This document shows, in pieces, positions 23,415 to 36,362 of a DNA stretch of 64,000 nucleotides (position 1 is the first letter of the stretch; each line of letters opens with the position of its first letter). A model generated the notes under the pieces. The model was given only the letters and a program-made list of their open reading frames with translations. It was not told where the DNA came from and ran no database searches. Origin of the DNA: Oasisia sp. SBJ-2009 (taxonomy: Eukaryota > Annelida > Polychaeta > Sabellida > Siboglinidae); contig OZ024854.1 of NCBI GenBank assembly GCA_964017155.1, positions 52,939,978 to 53,003,977 of the forward strand, in the 5' to 3' direction. The position numbers and the translations under genes were made by a program.

Positions 23415-24547
23415 GTAAGCTAAGGCCTATCTCTATGCGTTCTTTGTGTTACTAACATTTGCGACAAGACGACCAAACAACTTGTTGATTCGGCCCGCCT
23501 GGTTGCCTCGGCCAAGCAGTGGCAATGCCAGTGGCAGTGACTGTGAGATTGGCTCGGTGACTGTGCATGTGCGCGCGCGTGTGTAGTGTGCGTTGTGTTG
23601 ACAAGTGGAAATGCGGTCACTGTCATCGAGTCATTTACTCTTAGCTATTTGCTAGTGTCTTAAGCTATTTGTTGATATTGTAGTCAATGTAGACATAGTC
23701 ATAGCCTATTACTAGTATTATTACTAGTAGAAGTAGTATAGCCTACCCCGGCCCTAGACCTAGTACTAGGTTAGTAGGTATAGCCGTGGGCATGGCATAT
23801 ACTGTGTCAATGTAGTATTATTCCATTCATTGACCATTTGCATTTTCTCTTTTTAACCAAAACAAGAAGTTAACAGATGATTGTTATTACACAAGTAATT
23901 TTCCTAATATTTTATACCTTTTATTATTAAGTAATTTTAGTGTGTCTTAGCTCTTAATATGCTCTGAAGTGTCACACAAATAAGGGGTATTTTTATGCAC
24001 TGACTAGGAAGTTGTACAGCTTATGAATGAATGAGTCATCAATATTTTATGTGTTGAATGCAATGTGAAAATGACTTGTAAAACCCAGCTACATGTGACG
24101 TGATGGGGGTGAAACTGTATGATACATATGTAGTGATCATGGTAATTACTAGCATAACTGCATTTAATAAGTGGGCATGTGAAATCAATATAATACCCAA
24201 AAGGCCAACAAGCAATTTATAATCCTGTATACACTAATTGGCAAATACCTTTGCACAACATGTCAACTTTGAAAACCTTTATTGATTTTGTTGTACATGA
24301 TTATCATGGTGTTGTCTACTTTGGTTTGCAGTAGGTTTTGCTCTTATGGGTTCTCTATTTTTGGTTAGGTTTAACCAGTTCACTAATATATTGTGTTGAC
24401 CTTGTGTTGGTGTCTTGTTAATAATAAGTAAATGATAAAATATACCTCTGAAGAAACTTTTTTCTTTGTTTTCCATATTTCAGCTGTCTCTGACAGCCTT
24501 CTTCAGTGGGCTGACTTTCATGGTCGTGTCACATGACTTACATCATG
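23415..24547. other. No gene recognised
   Basis: Unique-looking AT-rich DNA with short CTAGTA-type repeats near 23705-23775. No exon, RNA or element boundary could be supported. Confidence 0.45.
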
Positions 24548-25150
24548 CAGGGATAGAACTTCAACATTTATTTTACTAGACAGCGGGACTAGTAAAGTCA
24601 AATATTTACTATTGCAATTTGATTTAAAACTAAAAATACAGTATACGTTGCAACCCTGGTAAATTAACAATGCACTTTTCATAAAGGTAACATATAAATA
24701 ATATAGAAATATCAAAGTAATTAACGAAAAAGTAAAGATATGATCTGTATTAAAAAAAACTATGTGATTGAAAAAGAACGTCAGTTGCACTCATCGCCCT
24801 GTAGTACCACCCTACCATTATGAATTTTCCATAATCATTCTGGAAATTTACCTCATATTACAGTGTCATGCAAACTTCTCTACTGGACTGTAGAATGGAA
24901 ATTAAAATATTACACCAGAAAATTATAGACATCAAAGAACTGTTAATCTCACAAATAATGCCCAGACAAGTTCATAGCTGGTGTCCACTGGCCATGCCTA
25001 AAAAAATTCCTCTAGCCTGTGGATGGGTTAGGGTTAGGGCATAGTTAGGGTCACTTAGGGTGTGAACTGTGACTACAAACACTTGATTGACTACTGTAAG
25101 GTGGGGTGGATGACAGACTGACCTTTACTAGACAACTGGACTAGTTAGAA
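24548..25150. mobile_element. 3'-truncated copy of the 25522 TIR element
   Basis: Starts CAGGGATAGAACTTC, matching the left end of the intact copy, and continues colinear with it for about 600 bases. Similarity is lost past ACTAGACAACTGGACTAGTT near 25147, so its right terminal repeat is missing. A short run of TTAGGG-like words at 25026-25060 belongs to this element. Confidence 0.72.
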
Positions 25151-25521
25151 TGAGCTGTGCTATATTACATTGACAACCAGGGCTTTATGCAGGACCAAAT
25201 TGTTGCCAGTCACACATGTTTTGGTGGACTGTTAAGGCAGTTTTACTAACTTTAAATGTGTCTAATGACGTAAAAACACACATGTGACACCATTTACACT
25301 CACCTTTGAGGCATAACTGATAATAACTATGGTTTTGGAAGACCTTTTTTGTGCCTTAATTTTTTTACCCGTCCACAACGGTTTTTACCCATCTAAATGT
25401 CTACCCACAATAGGTCTCTGCATAAAGCTATGTTGACAACAACATTTTGCTGCTCTTCCTCCTGTTTTATGTTTATATCTATAAAACTATTTGCCAAAAC
25501 TATCAAAAAAACATCCAAAAC

Positions 25522-26340
25522 CAGGGGTAGAACTTCAGCATTTATTTTACTAGACAGCGGGACTAGTAAAGTCAAAAGTTTACTAGTCCGCCAAAAGGTT
25601 TACTAGTCCGCAAAAATTAAACAAAAAAACATCCAAATTTAAGTCGTTCCAATTTGTTTTTAAACTAAAAAAATAGTACATATTGCAACCCCAGTTAAAT
25701 AACAATGCATTTTTCATAAAGATACCAAAGAAATAATACAGAAATAACAAAAGTAATTAATTAAAAAGTGAAGATATGATATGTAAATATTAAAAACCAC
25801 GCAATTGAAAAAGAATGCTGATTGTACTCATTGACCGGCAGTATCACCCTACCATTATTAATTTTCTATATCATATATTTATAATCATTTTAGAAATTTA
25901 GCTCACATTACAGTGTTATGGAAAAAATGCTCTACTGGACTGTGATACTGGAAAATAAAAATATCACACGAGAAAATTATAGACATCAAAGAACAGTTAA
26001 TCTTACAAATAGTGCCCAGACAAGTTCATAGCTGGTGGCTATATCATCATTTATCAGAAAAGGAAGCTGCTGTAGCCAGTTGCTCACTGACAAAAATTTA
26101 TCAACGTTTTAATGACTTGGGATTTAGTTACTACCGGGTACATCCCCCAGCCTGTGGATGTGTTGGGGTTAGGGTCACTGTGACTACAAAGACTTGATTG
26201 ATTGATGTAGGGTGGGTTGGATGACACATTGACCTTTACTAGACAACCGGACTACTGGTAGTTATTAGGCAGGTTTACTAGTCCCCCCCTTATCTTTACT
26301 AGTGTAGGGACTAGCGGACTAGTGGGTAGTTCTACCCCTG
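25522..26340. mobile_element. Non-autonomous TIR element, 819 bp
   Basis: A perfect 13-base terminal inverted repeat (CAGGGGTAGAACT and its complement) bounds the element. It is flanked by AAAAC on each side (25517-25521 and 26341-26345), a possible target duplication. Subterminal regions carry repeated ACTAGTCCG/CGGACTAGT words. There is no transposase. The CAGGGG terminus recalls hAT elements, but those usually make 8-base duplications, so the superfamily is uncertain. Confidence 0.78.
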
Positions 26341-26345
26341 AAAAC

Positions 26346-28884
26346 ATACAATGGCAAATCACTGGCTGAAATACTGCCTTCCGCCATTTTAGCCACCACA
26401 GGTATGGATAATCCATCTTCAAAAAGCAAGAAAATCAGTCAGTGAGTGATACTAAACTATAATAATTATAATAAACTATAGTAATATTCTGCAAATACAT
26501 TATGTTCTCACAGCGCCTGTGAATTGAATGGATTTATCTAGATTTATGGCACTATATAAATGTTCTCATTATAAGTATCTTTAAAATTGTGTGACTGGTG
26601 TGTACTTGTTAAAGATATATTGTCACCTGTAAATGACAATCCAAAAATAATATTTTGGACCACACTGTCAATTATGCAGTGAAGTATCATACACTTTTTG
26701 ATATTTAGTATTACTGTATGGTGTTTATATTCTGTATAAATAGTAATATAATTATGTACACCATATGGTCAAAACCAGCAGCAGATCTTAAATTATGTAT
26801 AAATATGTTAAAACAATGTGGCAATGTTAAAAAAGACTGACCACATTGGTCAGTGATGTGTGATATTTCTATGACTGGTTCAAACATTTAATAGATCTAT
26901 GATGGAATCAATGATTCCAGGGCATACCAAATTCACACAGTTGGTATTTGTTGCCTTCTCTTAACATGGAAAAAGTTATGCAATGCTACAAAATAAGTGT
27001 ATTATGTATGTAGCTAGCTATCAAGATACGTTAACCTAGAAAAACAACGTTTACTGATTACATGTAGTGTCCACAAGAATGTGTTAGTTGTAGATTCTTC
27101 CTGAAGCTGCTGACAGTGCTGAGTCATTGGATGACTGGTATAAATGAGTATAGTCGTGTGATATTGCAGCAACAGCAAATACCAGCACTAGTTGATAGAT
27201 TAATTTGAGGGTAAGACAACAATGTTTTATTTGGAACTATATCATTTATTGCAGCTGTACACCACCTACAGAAGTGTAAGGTCATACTTCCAACTTCCTT
27301 CCAGACATTTGTAAGCGGAGGAGATCGATCTATTGTTTCAGTTTGTCTAATTTCAAGATGACTAGGAGGAGATCGATTTAATGTGGAAGGATGTGAGTAC
27401 TGGTGTTAACAAGCACATAAGCCAGTCTGTGTTTCTGGAAGTTTCTGGATACAGTGTCAACATGTTCTCATATCTGAACCTATATGCACTGTGCTCTGTG
27501 TCTGTTTAGAAAGCGCCATGTGATACTCTGTGTGCCCGCAGCAGTGGTTGCTAATGTATATCTAGCATTCAGCATTCACAGCAGGTTGACTTTGTGTTTA
27601 GTTTCAGTCTTTCATCGGTAGACGCAAGTGATATTGTTTGTTGCCCTGCTGCCATGCAACGCTGAACACAGGCGCAGTTAGTGGTTGTGAGGAGCTCGTC
27701 ACAAGTTAGCCACTTCAATTAGAGCCACCGTGCACGGTCCACTGCCACTTATTAGTAATGTCCGCTGGAAGGCTACTGCACCAAGCGAACTTGACTTGAA
27801 ACAGAAACATGGGGTGTGCAAGGTGGGTGCAGAGTGGGTTGCTAAAGTCTTAGAATCTTAAGTGTGCCGTAATAACTAAATCAGTTATACAATTGGCTAA
27901 GTTTCTATAGGTTATGCTGTTCAAACAGTCAGATAAATTACACTTGCTACTAAACTGTGACAGATTAGAATTCATAGTTACCTATGAATTAACAACATAT
28001 TAACGTATGTGATTGCTGTTGAGCTGGTAACAATAGGCGTATGCATTTACCTGTGAATGAAGCCAATGAAGAAAGAAATAGTTTTATGGTTTTGCAACTA
28101 ACAAAGAAATGGTTCCCAGTGTGGTAGTATATGTTGTAACAATCAAGTGCTGTATATATGCAAAACTTGCATGTCTCATTGCAAGAAAGCAGAATATCAT
28201 ATCTCTGAGTATTACCTTCTTGCAATTGCAATTACGGTTGTTGAATGGATGGAGGGGGCTGGGGGGGGGGGCATATGACCCCCTAGGCTATTTGAAATTG
28301 CCTATATGTATGCTTGGCCCTTAGAAAGTTTGAGTGTTGAGTCTGTAGGAAGTGTAATAGAGGGTTAGACATGTTTCCATCATGAAACTATTAATATGAT
28401 AAGCTCTGAGTACTACAAGGTTAGTCATGTATGTGCTGTGAACGTAAAACTACCAATTTGTATATGTACAGTATTAAATAAATGCCCTTTGTATGTCTCT
28501 GCTGTGGCATGGTGTCTCTTACGAGCTGTATGGTAGTGACCTAGTTTGACCTATAGTTATTGATGTCCTTGCTAACCCCAAAGGCTTCCTACCAAGCATT
28601 TTAGAGCAGGGTTGATTTTACCATGTACTGTCAGTGTCAACTGTGAAGGTACCATGTAAATACAAAGGCTATTGTAAACTTGTGATTAGTGGACAGTACA
28701 CTAATTGGCCAGCCAGAGAGTTCCTATGTCAATACCCATTACCCAGCATGGTTATATGTAAAGCTACTGTAAACATTCAGTTGCTGAAGTTTATAGGCAT
28801 ACCCAGGGGCTGGGGTGGTTGGGTGGGGATACATTATGTGTATTTTATTTATGATCAATTAAATTGCAAGAACTAGAATTTTTC
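26346..28884. other. No gene recognised in 2.5 kb
   Basis: AT-rich intergenic DNA. A few acceptor/donor-like pairs can be found, for example around 27255-27276 and 27755-27823, but none can be linked to a protein. A G run lies at 28258-28270. Confidence 0.4.
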
Positions 28885-29337
28885 TGTCCCATCCAAATAA
28901 CTGTTCTGAGGTGCTTTACAGTGGTACAGTTATCAACATCACACATAAAATAATAAAAACATTAATGCTAAGACATAATTATTACTACTAAGTAAAACTA
29001 TATAATTGGTTGCTCGTATAGTTTGGGTTATATGTGTAATCTGGGTTACTTGTTGCATTTCCTCTTAGTTATAAATCTGTCTACGTAAAAATGTAATAAT
29101 AACCCAGTAATCTCATACCAATTTAGAATTGATTGAGTTGGGTGAAGTGTGGTTAGGCTTTGTGTGTAGATTCGGGATTAGATTGACAGGTTCGCTAGGC
29201 CTGTATATGTTGTCATTCACAATGGCGGTTGAATTGAACATACAATACCAAGTATTTTATATTATAAATTCCTGGTGGCTGCCCACAGTTAGTCCTGCAA
29301 GCACTGTGGTTGTGCCTGGTGTTGGCCCAGAACTTTT
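28885..29337. repeat. 450-bp direct duplication, copy 1
   Basis: Nearly colinear with 30225-30667, from TGTCCCATCCAA to GGTTGTGCCTGGTGTTGGCC. About 90-95 per cent identical by eye, with one deletion near 29195 relative to copy 2. No terminal inverted repeats or coding potential were seen. Confidence 0.85.
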
Positions 29338-30224
29338 AGATCTACTTACATGTCATACATAACAAATATTCTGTAAGATATGTTGCATATATGTATTTCA
29401 GTAATGATCAATTAAAATTGCAAGAACTAAAAAAATTCTATAAATATAGGCATGGTAAGTTGCCAGTTTATTTATTAAATTGGACTGTTATCCTCAATTA
29501 TAATATATACAGTCATAATACTGACAAAGTTATAAATATACAAGACACAACTTTGCCAAACAATGCCTTAAATACAATTTGCCTCACATTAATAATACTC
29601 CAGAATTAATTTTGGAGAACAAATTGTTACAGTTTATGTTGGTTTGCATATTACTTTAAAAAATATCTCTTACAAAAATATCAAGATGCATGTACAATAT
29701 CTGATTGTGGCATAATTATGTCAGTTAAGTCTTCAAAGTCATTAGTATTTTAATATACACATACATGGATAGATGGAAAGAAAAGTTATATGTATCTGTG
29801 GATTGTCACTTAATTATTTCTACTTGTACCACAGACAAGCATGACACTACACATGCATCAGAGATAGTTTCACCTACAAAGGGATAACAATCATATTGAA
29901 GAAAAAATACTATACATGTGTATGTAGAGAGTCAAATTAAATGTGTAATACTACAAGTGGTTCCTGTAATAGCAACTTCAGTCTTAACCGGAGTCACTGA
30001 CCCCATTTCATACTTCACAGTTGTTTAATTCCTGTACTTGTTGGGGTCCAACATAAACTTCTTGTTCTAGTATCACATACAATTGCAGAGGATATATTGT
30101 AAATTTGCAAGTTATCCATACCAAAATAATAGGTTTCCATTAATGTACAATTGATACTCAACCGTTGCTAGATTTCTGATATCAGGATTTTTCGTTTAGA
30201 AATGATGTGACCATAATTATTATG

Positions 30225-30667
30225 TGTCCCATCCAAGTAACTGTTCTGAGGCGCTTTACAGTGGTACAGTTATCAATATCACACATAAAATAATAAAAAA
30301 TGTAATGCTAAGGCATAATTACTATTACTAAATAAAACTATAAAATTGGGTTGCTCATATAGTTTGGGTTACATGAGTAATTTGGGTTACTTGTTGCATT
30401 TCCTCTTAGTTATAAATCTGTCTACGTAAAAATGTAATAATGACTCAGTAATCTCATACCGGTTTAGAATTGATTGAGTTAGATGAAGTCTGGTTAGGCT
30501 TTGTGTGTAGATTCGGGATTAGATTGACAGGCCTATATATGTTGTCATTCACAATGACGGTTGAATTGAACAGACAATACCGAGTATTTTATATTATAAA
30601 TTCCTGGTAGCTGCCCACAGTTAGTCCTGCAAGCACTGTGGTTGTGCCTGGTGTTGGCCTAGAACTT
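30225..30667. repeat. 450-bp direct duplication, copy 2
   Basis: Same orientation as copy 1, which is 1340 bases upstream. The 890 bases between the copies (29338-30224) hold nothing recognisable. Probably two insertions of one unclassified repeat family, or a local duplication. Confidence 0.85.
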
Positions 30668-30951
30668 AAGAGGGGTATCATTAATGCTTATTTAAACACC
30701 AGTTACGAATGTCTTGTATTGTAATAACTAGCGCATCATAGATCTGCATGATATGTTATGTCAAACACTACAACCCTGGTTGGTCTGGTAAGTTATACCC
30801 CTTCAATGAGAGCATTAAATATATCATATTTGTGGCAAAATGATATGGACAAGTTTTTTTAATCACAAAATTGTAAGCCATTATTTTTGATATTACACTA
30901 TTTGACAGGATATGATGTGTGATGTTCAAGAAGTGCAAACAAGTGCTAAGC

Positions 30952-33900
30952 CTCACTGAGAGTACAGTGCTGTGTGAAGCTGGTACACTAAACCTCACTG
31001 AGAGTACAGTGCTATGTGAAGCTGGTACACTAAACCTCACTGGGAGTACAGTGCTGTGTGAAGCTGATACACTAAACCTCACTGAGAGTACAGTGCTATG
31101 TGAAGCTGATACACTAAACCTAACTGAGTGTTCAATGTTATGTGAAGCTGGTACACTAAACCTCACTGAGAGTACAGTGCTGTGTGAAGCTGGTACACTA
31201 AACCTCACTGAGAGTACAGTGCTATGTGAAGCGGGTACACTAAACCTCACTGGGAGTACAGTGCTGTGTGAAGCTGGTACACTAAACCTCACTGAGAGTA
31301 CAGTGCTGTGTGAAGCTGGTACACTAAACCTCACTGGGAGTACAGTGCTGTGTGAAGCTGGTACACTAAACCTCACTGAGAGTACAGTGCTATGTGAAGC
31401 TGGTACACTAAACCTCACTGAGAGTACAGTGCTGTGTGAAGCTGGTACACTAAACCTCACTGGGAGTACAGTGCTGTGTGAAGCTGGTACACTAAACCTC
31501 ACTGGGAGTACAGTGCTATGTGAAGCTGGTACACTAAACCTCACTGAGAGTTCAATGTTATGTGAAGCTGGTACACTAAACCTCACTGAGAGTACAGTGC
31601 TATGTGAAGCTGGTACACTAAACCTCACTGGGAGTACAGTGCTATGTGAAGCTGGTACACTAAACCTCACTGAGAGTACAGTGCTGTGTGAAGCTGGTAC
31701 ACTAAACCTCACTGAGAGTACAGTGCTGTGTGAAGCTGGTACACTAAACCTCACTGAGAGTACAGTGCTGTGTGAAGCTGGTACACTAAACCTCACTGGG
31801 AGTACAGTGCTGTGTGAAGCTGGTACACTAAACCTCACTGAGAGTACAGTGCTGTGTGAAGCTGGTACACTAAACCTCACTGGGAGTACAGTGCTGTGTG
31901 AAGCTGGTACACTAAACCTCACTGAGAGTACAGTGCTGTGTGAAGCTGGTACACTAAACCTCACTGAGAGTACAGTGCTATGTGAAGCTGGTACACTAAA
32001 CCTCACTGGGAGTACAGTGCTATGTGAAGCTGGTACACTAAACCTCACTGGGAGTACAGTGCTGTGTGAAGCTGATACACTAAACCTCACTGAGAGTACA
32101 GTGCTATGTGAAGCTGATACACTAAACCTAACTGAGTGTTCAATGTTATGTGAAGCTGGTACACTAAACCTCACTGAGAGTACAGTGCTGTGTGAAGCTG
32201 GTACACTAAACCTCACTGAGAGTACAGTGCTATGTGAAGCGGGTACACTAAACCTCACTGGGAGTACAGTGCTGTGTGAAGCTGGTACACTAAACCTAAC
32301 TGAGAGTACAGTGCTGTGTGAAGCTGGTACACTAAACCTCACTGAGAGTACAGTGCTATGTGAAGCTGGTACACTAAACCTCACTGAGAGTACAGTGCTG
32401 TGTGAAGCTGGTACACTAAACCTCACTGGGAGTACAGTGCTGTGTGAAGCTGGTACACTAAACCTCACTGGGAGTACAGTGCTATGTGAAGCTGGTACAC
32501 TAAACCTCACTGAGAGTTCAATGTTATGTGAAGCTGGTACACTAAACCTCACTGAGAGTACAGTGCTGTGTGAAGCTGGTACACTAAACCTCACTGGGAG
32601 TACAGTGCTGTGTGAAGCTGGTACACTAAACCTCACTGAGAGTACAGTGCTGTGTGAAGCTGGTACACTAAACCTCACTGAGAGTACAGTGCTGTGTGAA
32701 GCTGGTACACTAAACCTCACTGAGAGTACAGTGCTGTGTGAAGCTGGTACACTAAACCTCACTGAGAGTACAGTGCTGTGTGAAGCTGGTACACTAAACC
32801 TCACTGAGAGTACAGTGCTGTGTGAAGCTGGTACACTAAACCTCACTGGGAGTACAGTGCTGTGTGAAGCTGGTACACTAAACCTCACTGAGAGTACAGT
32901 GCTGTGTGAAGCTGGTACACTAAACCTCACTGAGAGTACAGTGCTGTGTGAAGCTGGTACACTAAACCTCACTGAGAGTACAGTGCTATGTGAAGCTGGT
33001 ACACTAAACCTCACTGGGAGTACAGTGCTATGTGAAGCTGGTACACTAAACCTCACTGGGAGTACAGTGCTGTGTAAATCTGGTACACTAAACCTCACTG
33101 GGAGTACAGTGCTGTGTGAAGCTGGTACACTGAGCCCCACTGAGAGTACAGTGCTACGTGAAGCTGGTACACTAAACCTCACTGAGAGTACAGTGCTGTG
33201 TGAATCTGGTACACTAAACCTCACTGAGAGTACAGTGCTATGTGAAGCTGGTACACTAAACCTCACTGGGAGTACAGTGCTGTGTGAAGCTGGTACACTG
33301 AGCCCCACTGAGAGTACAGTGCTGTGTGAAGCTGGTACACTAAACCTCACTGGGAGTACAGTGCTGTGTGAAGCTGGTACACTAAACCTCACTGGGAGTA
33401 CAGTGCTGTGTGAAGCTGGTACACTAAACCTCACTGAGAGTACAGTGCTATGTGAAGCTGGTACACTAAACCTCACTGGGAGTACAGTGCTGTGTGAAGC
33501 TGGTACACTAAACCTCACTGAGAGTACAGTGCTGTGTGAAGCTGGTACACTAAACCTCACTGGGAGTACAGTGCTGTGTGAAGCTGGTACACTAAACCTC
33601 ACTGAGAGTACAGTGCTGTGTGAAGCTGGTACACTAAACCTCACTGAGAGTACAGTGCTATGTGAAGCTGGTACACTAAACCTCACTGAGAGTACAGTGC
33701 TATGTGAAGCTGGTACACTAAACCCCACTGAGAGTTCAGTGCTGTGTAAATCTGGTACACTAAACCTCACTGGGAGTACAGTGCTATGTGAAGCTGGTAC
33801 ACTAAACCTCACTGAGAGTACAGTGCTATGTGAAGCTGGTACACTAAACCTCACTGAGAGTTCAGTGCTGTGTAAATCTGGTACACTAAACCTCACTGGG

Positions 33901-34024
33901 AGTACAGTGCTGTGTGAAGCTGATACACTAAACCTCACTGAGAGTTCAGTGCTGTGTGAATCTGATACACTAAACCCCACTGAGAGTACAGTGCTGTGTG
34001 AAGTTCAGTTAACCTCACTGAGGT
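30952..34024. repeat. 42-bp minisatellite, about 73 copies, with higher-order structure
   Basis: The unit is CTGAGAGTACAGTGCTGTG followed by TGAAGCTGGTACACTAAACCTCA. Main variants are GAG/GGG, CTG/CTA and occasional TTCAATGTTA or AAATCT. A rare variant block at 31131 (GTTCAATGTTA with GAGTGT) recurs exactly 1008 bases (24 units) later at 32139. The next TTCAATGTTA pair is 966 bases (23 units) apart, so a block of about 1 kb was duplicated and lost one unit. Because 42 is a multiple of 3, both strands are open for more than 1000 codons. I treat it as non-coding satellite. Confidence 0.93.
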
Positions 34025-35885
34025 TGAGTGTAGGAGCTGGTTGAAGATGGTGTGTAACTGGAGACTTGAGTGGAAGCCTTCTGTGTCTGGTTGTGAGCAC
34101 CTCTATAAATATCTCTGTCTATCACCAAGGAAGACAAGCCACACCACAACTGACAGTTGTGTTACCATGGCAATGCTTACGTTCCTTCCAGTCTGGTTAT
34201 ACACTCAGTAGATACACTGTCAGTGTTGTATGTAATTGGCAATGCATGCAACACATATCAGATTACCTGGGTACTTCTGTATAAATGTTTATTGAAGTGC
34301 TTGGACTCTGATCATTTATTAATGCAATACATACATACCTTTCTTTGATATTTCTACTACAAACTTCAGGAAAGAGTACTAATTGTAGCTTTTATTGAAA
34401 GTACCCTCATAAGGATACTTAGATAACATTTAGTAGTTATAATGCTCATTTAGTTAAACATAAATATAAGTGCTCTTAACCTACTGTAGTTACACCACGG
34501 ATACACACAGAGACATAGTTATAAAGTATAACTAATAAACTGCACTTCAAGAACATTATTAATTCTGATTGAAACCAAGTCATTGTTTTAATGGTATTCC
34601 TAGAAATTGTTTACCCATCTCCAAATTGAGGTAGGTATTAGTGCTGTTCTCACAGCTGGAGCAGGGGCGTTAGTGCTGTTCTCACAGCTGGAGCAGGCGC
34701 GACTGGAAAAGTCAATAAACTAGTTAGACTTCAGTCTTGGCTAACTTCCGTACTTCACATAAGGGATTTGCCAGGGATAGCTTTCATGGCAAACAGCCAA
34801 ACTGGCGAGGAGGATTTAATCTGACACTACAGTGAAAAGTTGTGCATCATTTGTCAAAACCTGTTTATTAGAGCATATTTTATTTAAACCTTGTGTACCC
34901 TGTTACCAAATGTCCCAACTATAAATATATACTTCATGAGGTGTAATTTGAAAAGTATGTGATGGTGTGATGGGTGCATATGAGGGGAAATAGTTATGAT
35001 GAATGTTGTAGTTTCAAGTTACTAAGAGTTGATGTTTTTGAAAGTTTCAGATGTACACTTGGAGTTTTTTTTTTAGCTTCAAATGGGTGCCATTGGGAGT
35101 TTTTGTTAGCCTAAGTGGGCAATTGGGAAAGTATGTTAGCCTAGAGGCTAACACACTTTTTGAGTTGGGAGGACTTTGGGAGTGCTGAACATTAGAATGT
35201 TTTGTTATCCTCTGAGGGTGCTGTTGCATTAGTCTCTGGGTGCAGTTGGATTTTATTAGCCTCTAGAAAGTGCAGTTGGAGTTTCGGGGAGTTTGCAATC
35301 ACCAGTTTAAAAGGGAGTTGTAGTTGGAATGTTTTGGGAGCCTGCATGCAATCACTGGTTAAGAAACAGCCAAAAAACAACCATGCTATGGGCCTGAATA
35401 GATTTCCAGTAGCACAGTCTGTGTTAGGAAGAGCAGTGATAGATGTTGAGATGTATTTATGATGCTGTTCATGCATGCGACCCCATGTCCTAGCATGTCA
35501 TTCACTAGACTATTTTTAATTCAGCCTTTGATTTAAATGTGAGGGTTGTGTCATGGTGCAGTCTGTGTGATACCTCTTCTCAATAGGTCAGAGTGTCACG
35601 GTGGCCATTATACCCGAGTAAGTCTATATGTCACTAACCTTGCTCATACTACTTAGAAACTGATATTAGACAGGCCAGATGTTTGCTGGGATGCTTTCAG
35701 ATACACACAGGCACTGACCTTGCAGCAAGACGAATACAGAGCTGTTGATGTACTATATATATTGTTTCTTCTTGATGTGACATTTAGCTACAGCCTTGGG
35801 ACTGAGATCAAGAGATATGTCTTGTGGGTGAATTATTTTACAACTACCGTGTTGCTTGGGTCAATAGATTTTTGCATATGATATA
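34025..35885. other. No gene recognised; short tandem duplication at 34639
   Basis: Intergenic DNA. The phrase TTAGTGCTGTTCTCACAGCT plus GGAGCAGG occurs twice in tandem at about 34638-34700. A loose GGGAGTTT/GCAGTTGGA repetition runs from 35060 to 35340. Nothing else was recognised. Confidence 0.5.
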
Positions 35886-36360
35886 GGCTTGGGCAAGGAT
35901 TGTTCACTCAAATTAACCATATTTCTGCGTGACTTACACATATAAGTATTAACCTTTGTGGAATAAAATTTATATGCCTAAAATGCCATTATGTTGTGTC
36001 TTTATAGGCTAAATGTTGTTCTTGTAACTGAGATATAATGTGTTCAGTAGCATTTCAAAAAGACCCACTACTCAACAAAAAACTGCCTTTGGCGACACGC
36101 TGCCTGTGCTAAGATTATTGTTGTGCTAGCACGAGTGTCTCATCGCAGGGTACAAATTTAAGCGGAAAATAGGCTTTGTTCTCAAACGTTGTGACGTGTC
36201 AATTTTTGACCAGTTTACTCAGAATAAAGTGTATTTTGACGATCAATTGATCTACCAATCAGTGGTCACACTACGCTGACCTAGTAAGAAAAGTTAATAC
36301 TTATATGCAAAAGCTTTGCAGAAATATGGTTAACTTGAGTGAACAATCCTCGCCCAAGCC
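35886..36360. mobile_element. MITE-like element with about 75-bp terminal inverted repeats
   Basis: Left end GGCTTGGGCAAGGATTGTTC and right end complementary to GGCTTGGGCGAGGATTGTTC. Pairing continues through TTAACCATATTTCTGC and CATATAAGTATTAAC. Flanked by TA on both sides (35884-35885 and 36361-36362), which fits a Tc1/mariner-type target. The 475-bp length and lack of a frame indicate a non-autonomous copy. Confidence 0.78.
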
Positions 36361-36362
36361 TA

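Noticed and set aside
25020..25065. Telomere-like TTAGGG words
   Set aside because: Only a few irregular copies inside a transposon remnant; no telomeric array.
27755..27823. Possible exon or ATG (MGCA) followed by donor GTGGGT
   Set aside because: Acceptor and frame cannot be linked to any neighbour; if joined to the exon at 37548 it would give only a seven-codon upstream frame. Without RNA this is not supportable.
30919..34044. 1041-codon and opposite 1070-codon reading frames as genuine proteins
   Set aside because: Both strands are open because a 42-base unit repeats; there is no signal peptide, domain or splice context. Kept only as a test in the findings.
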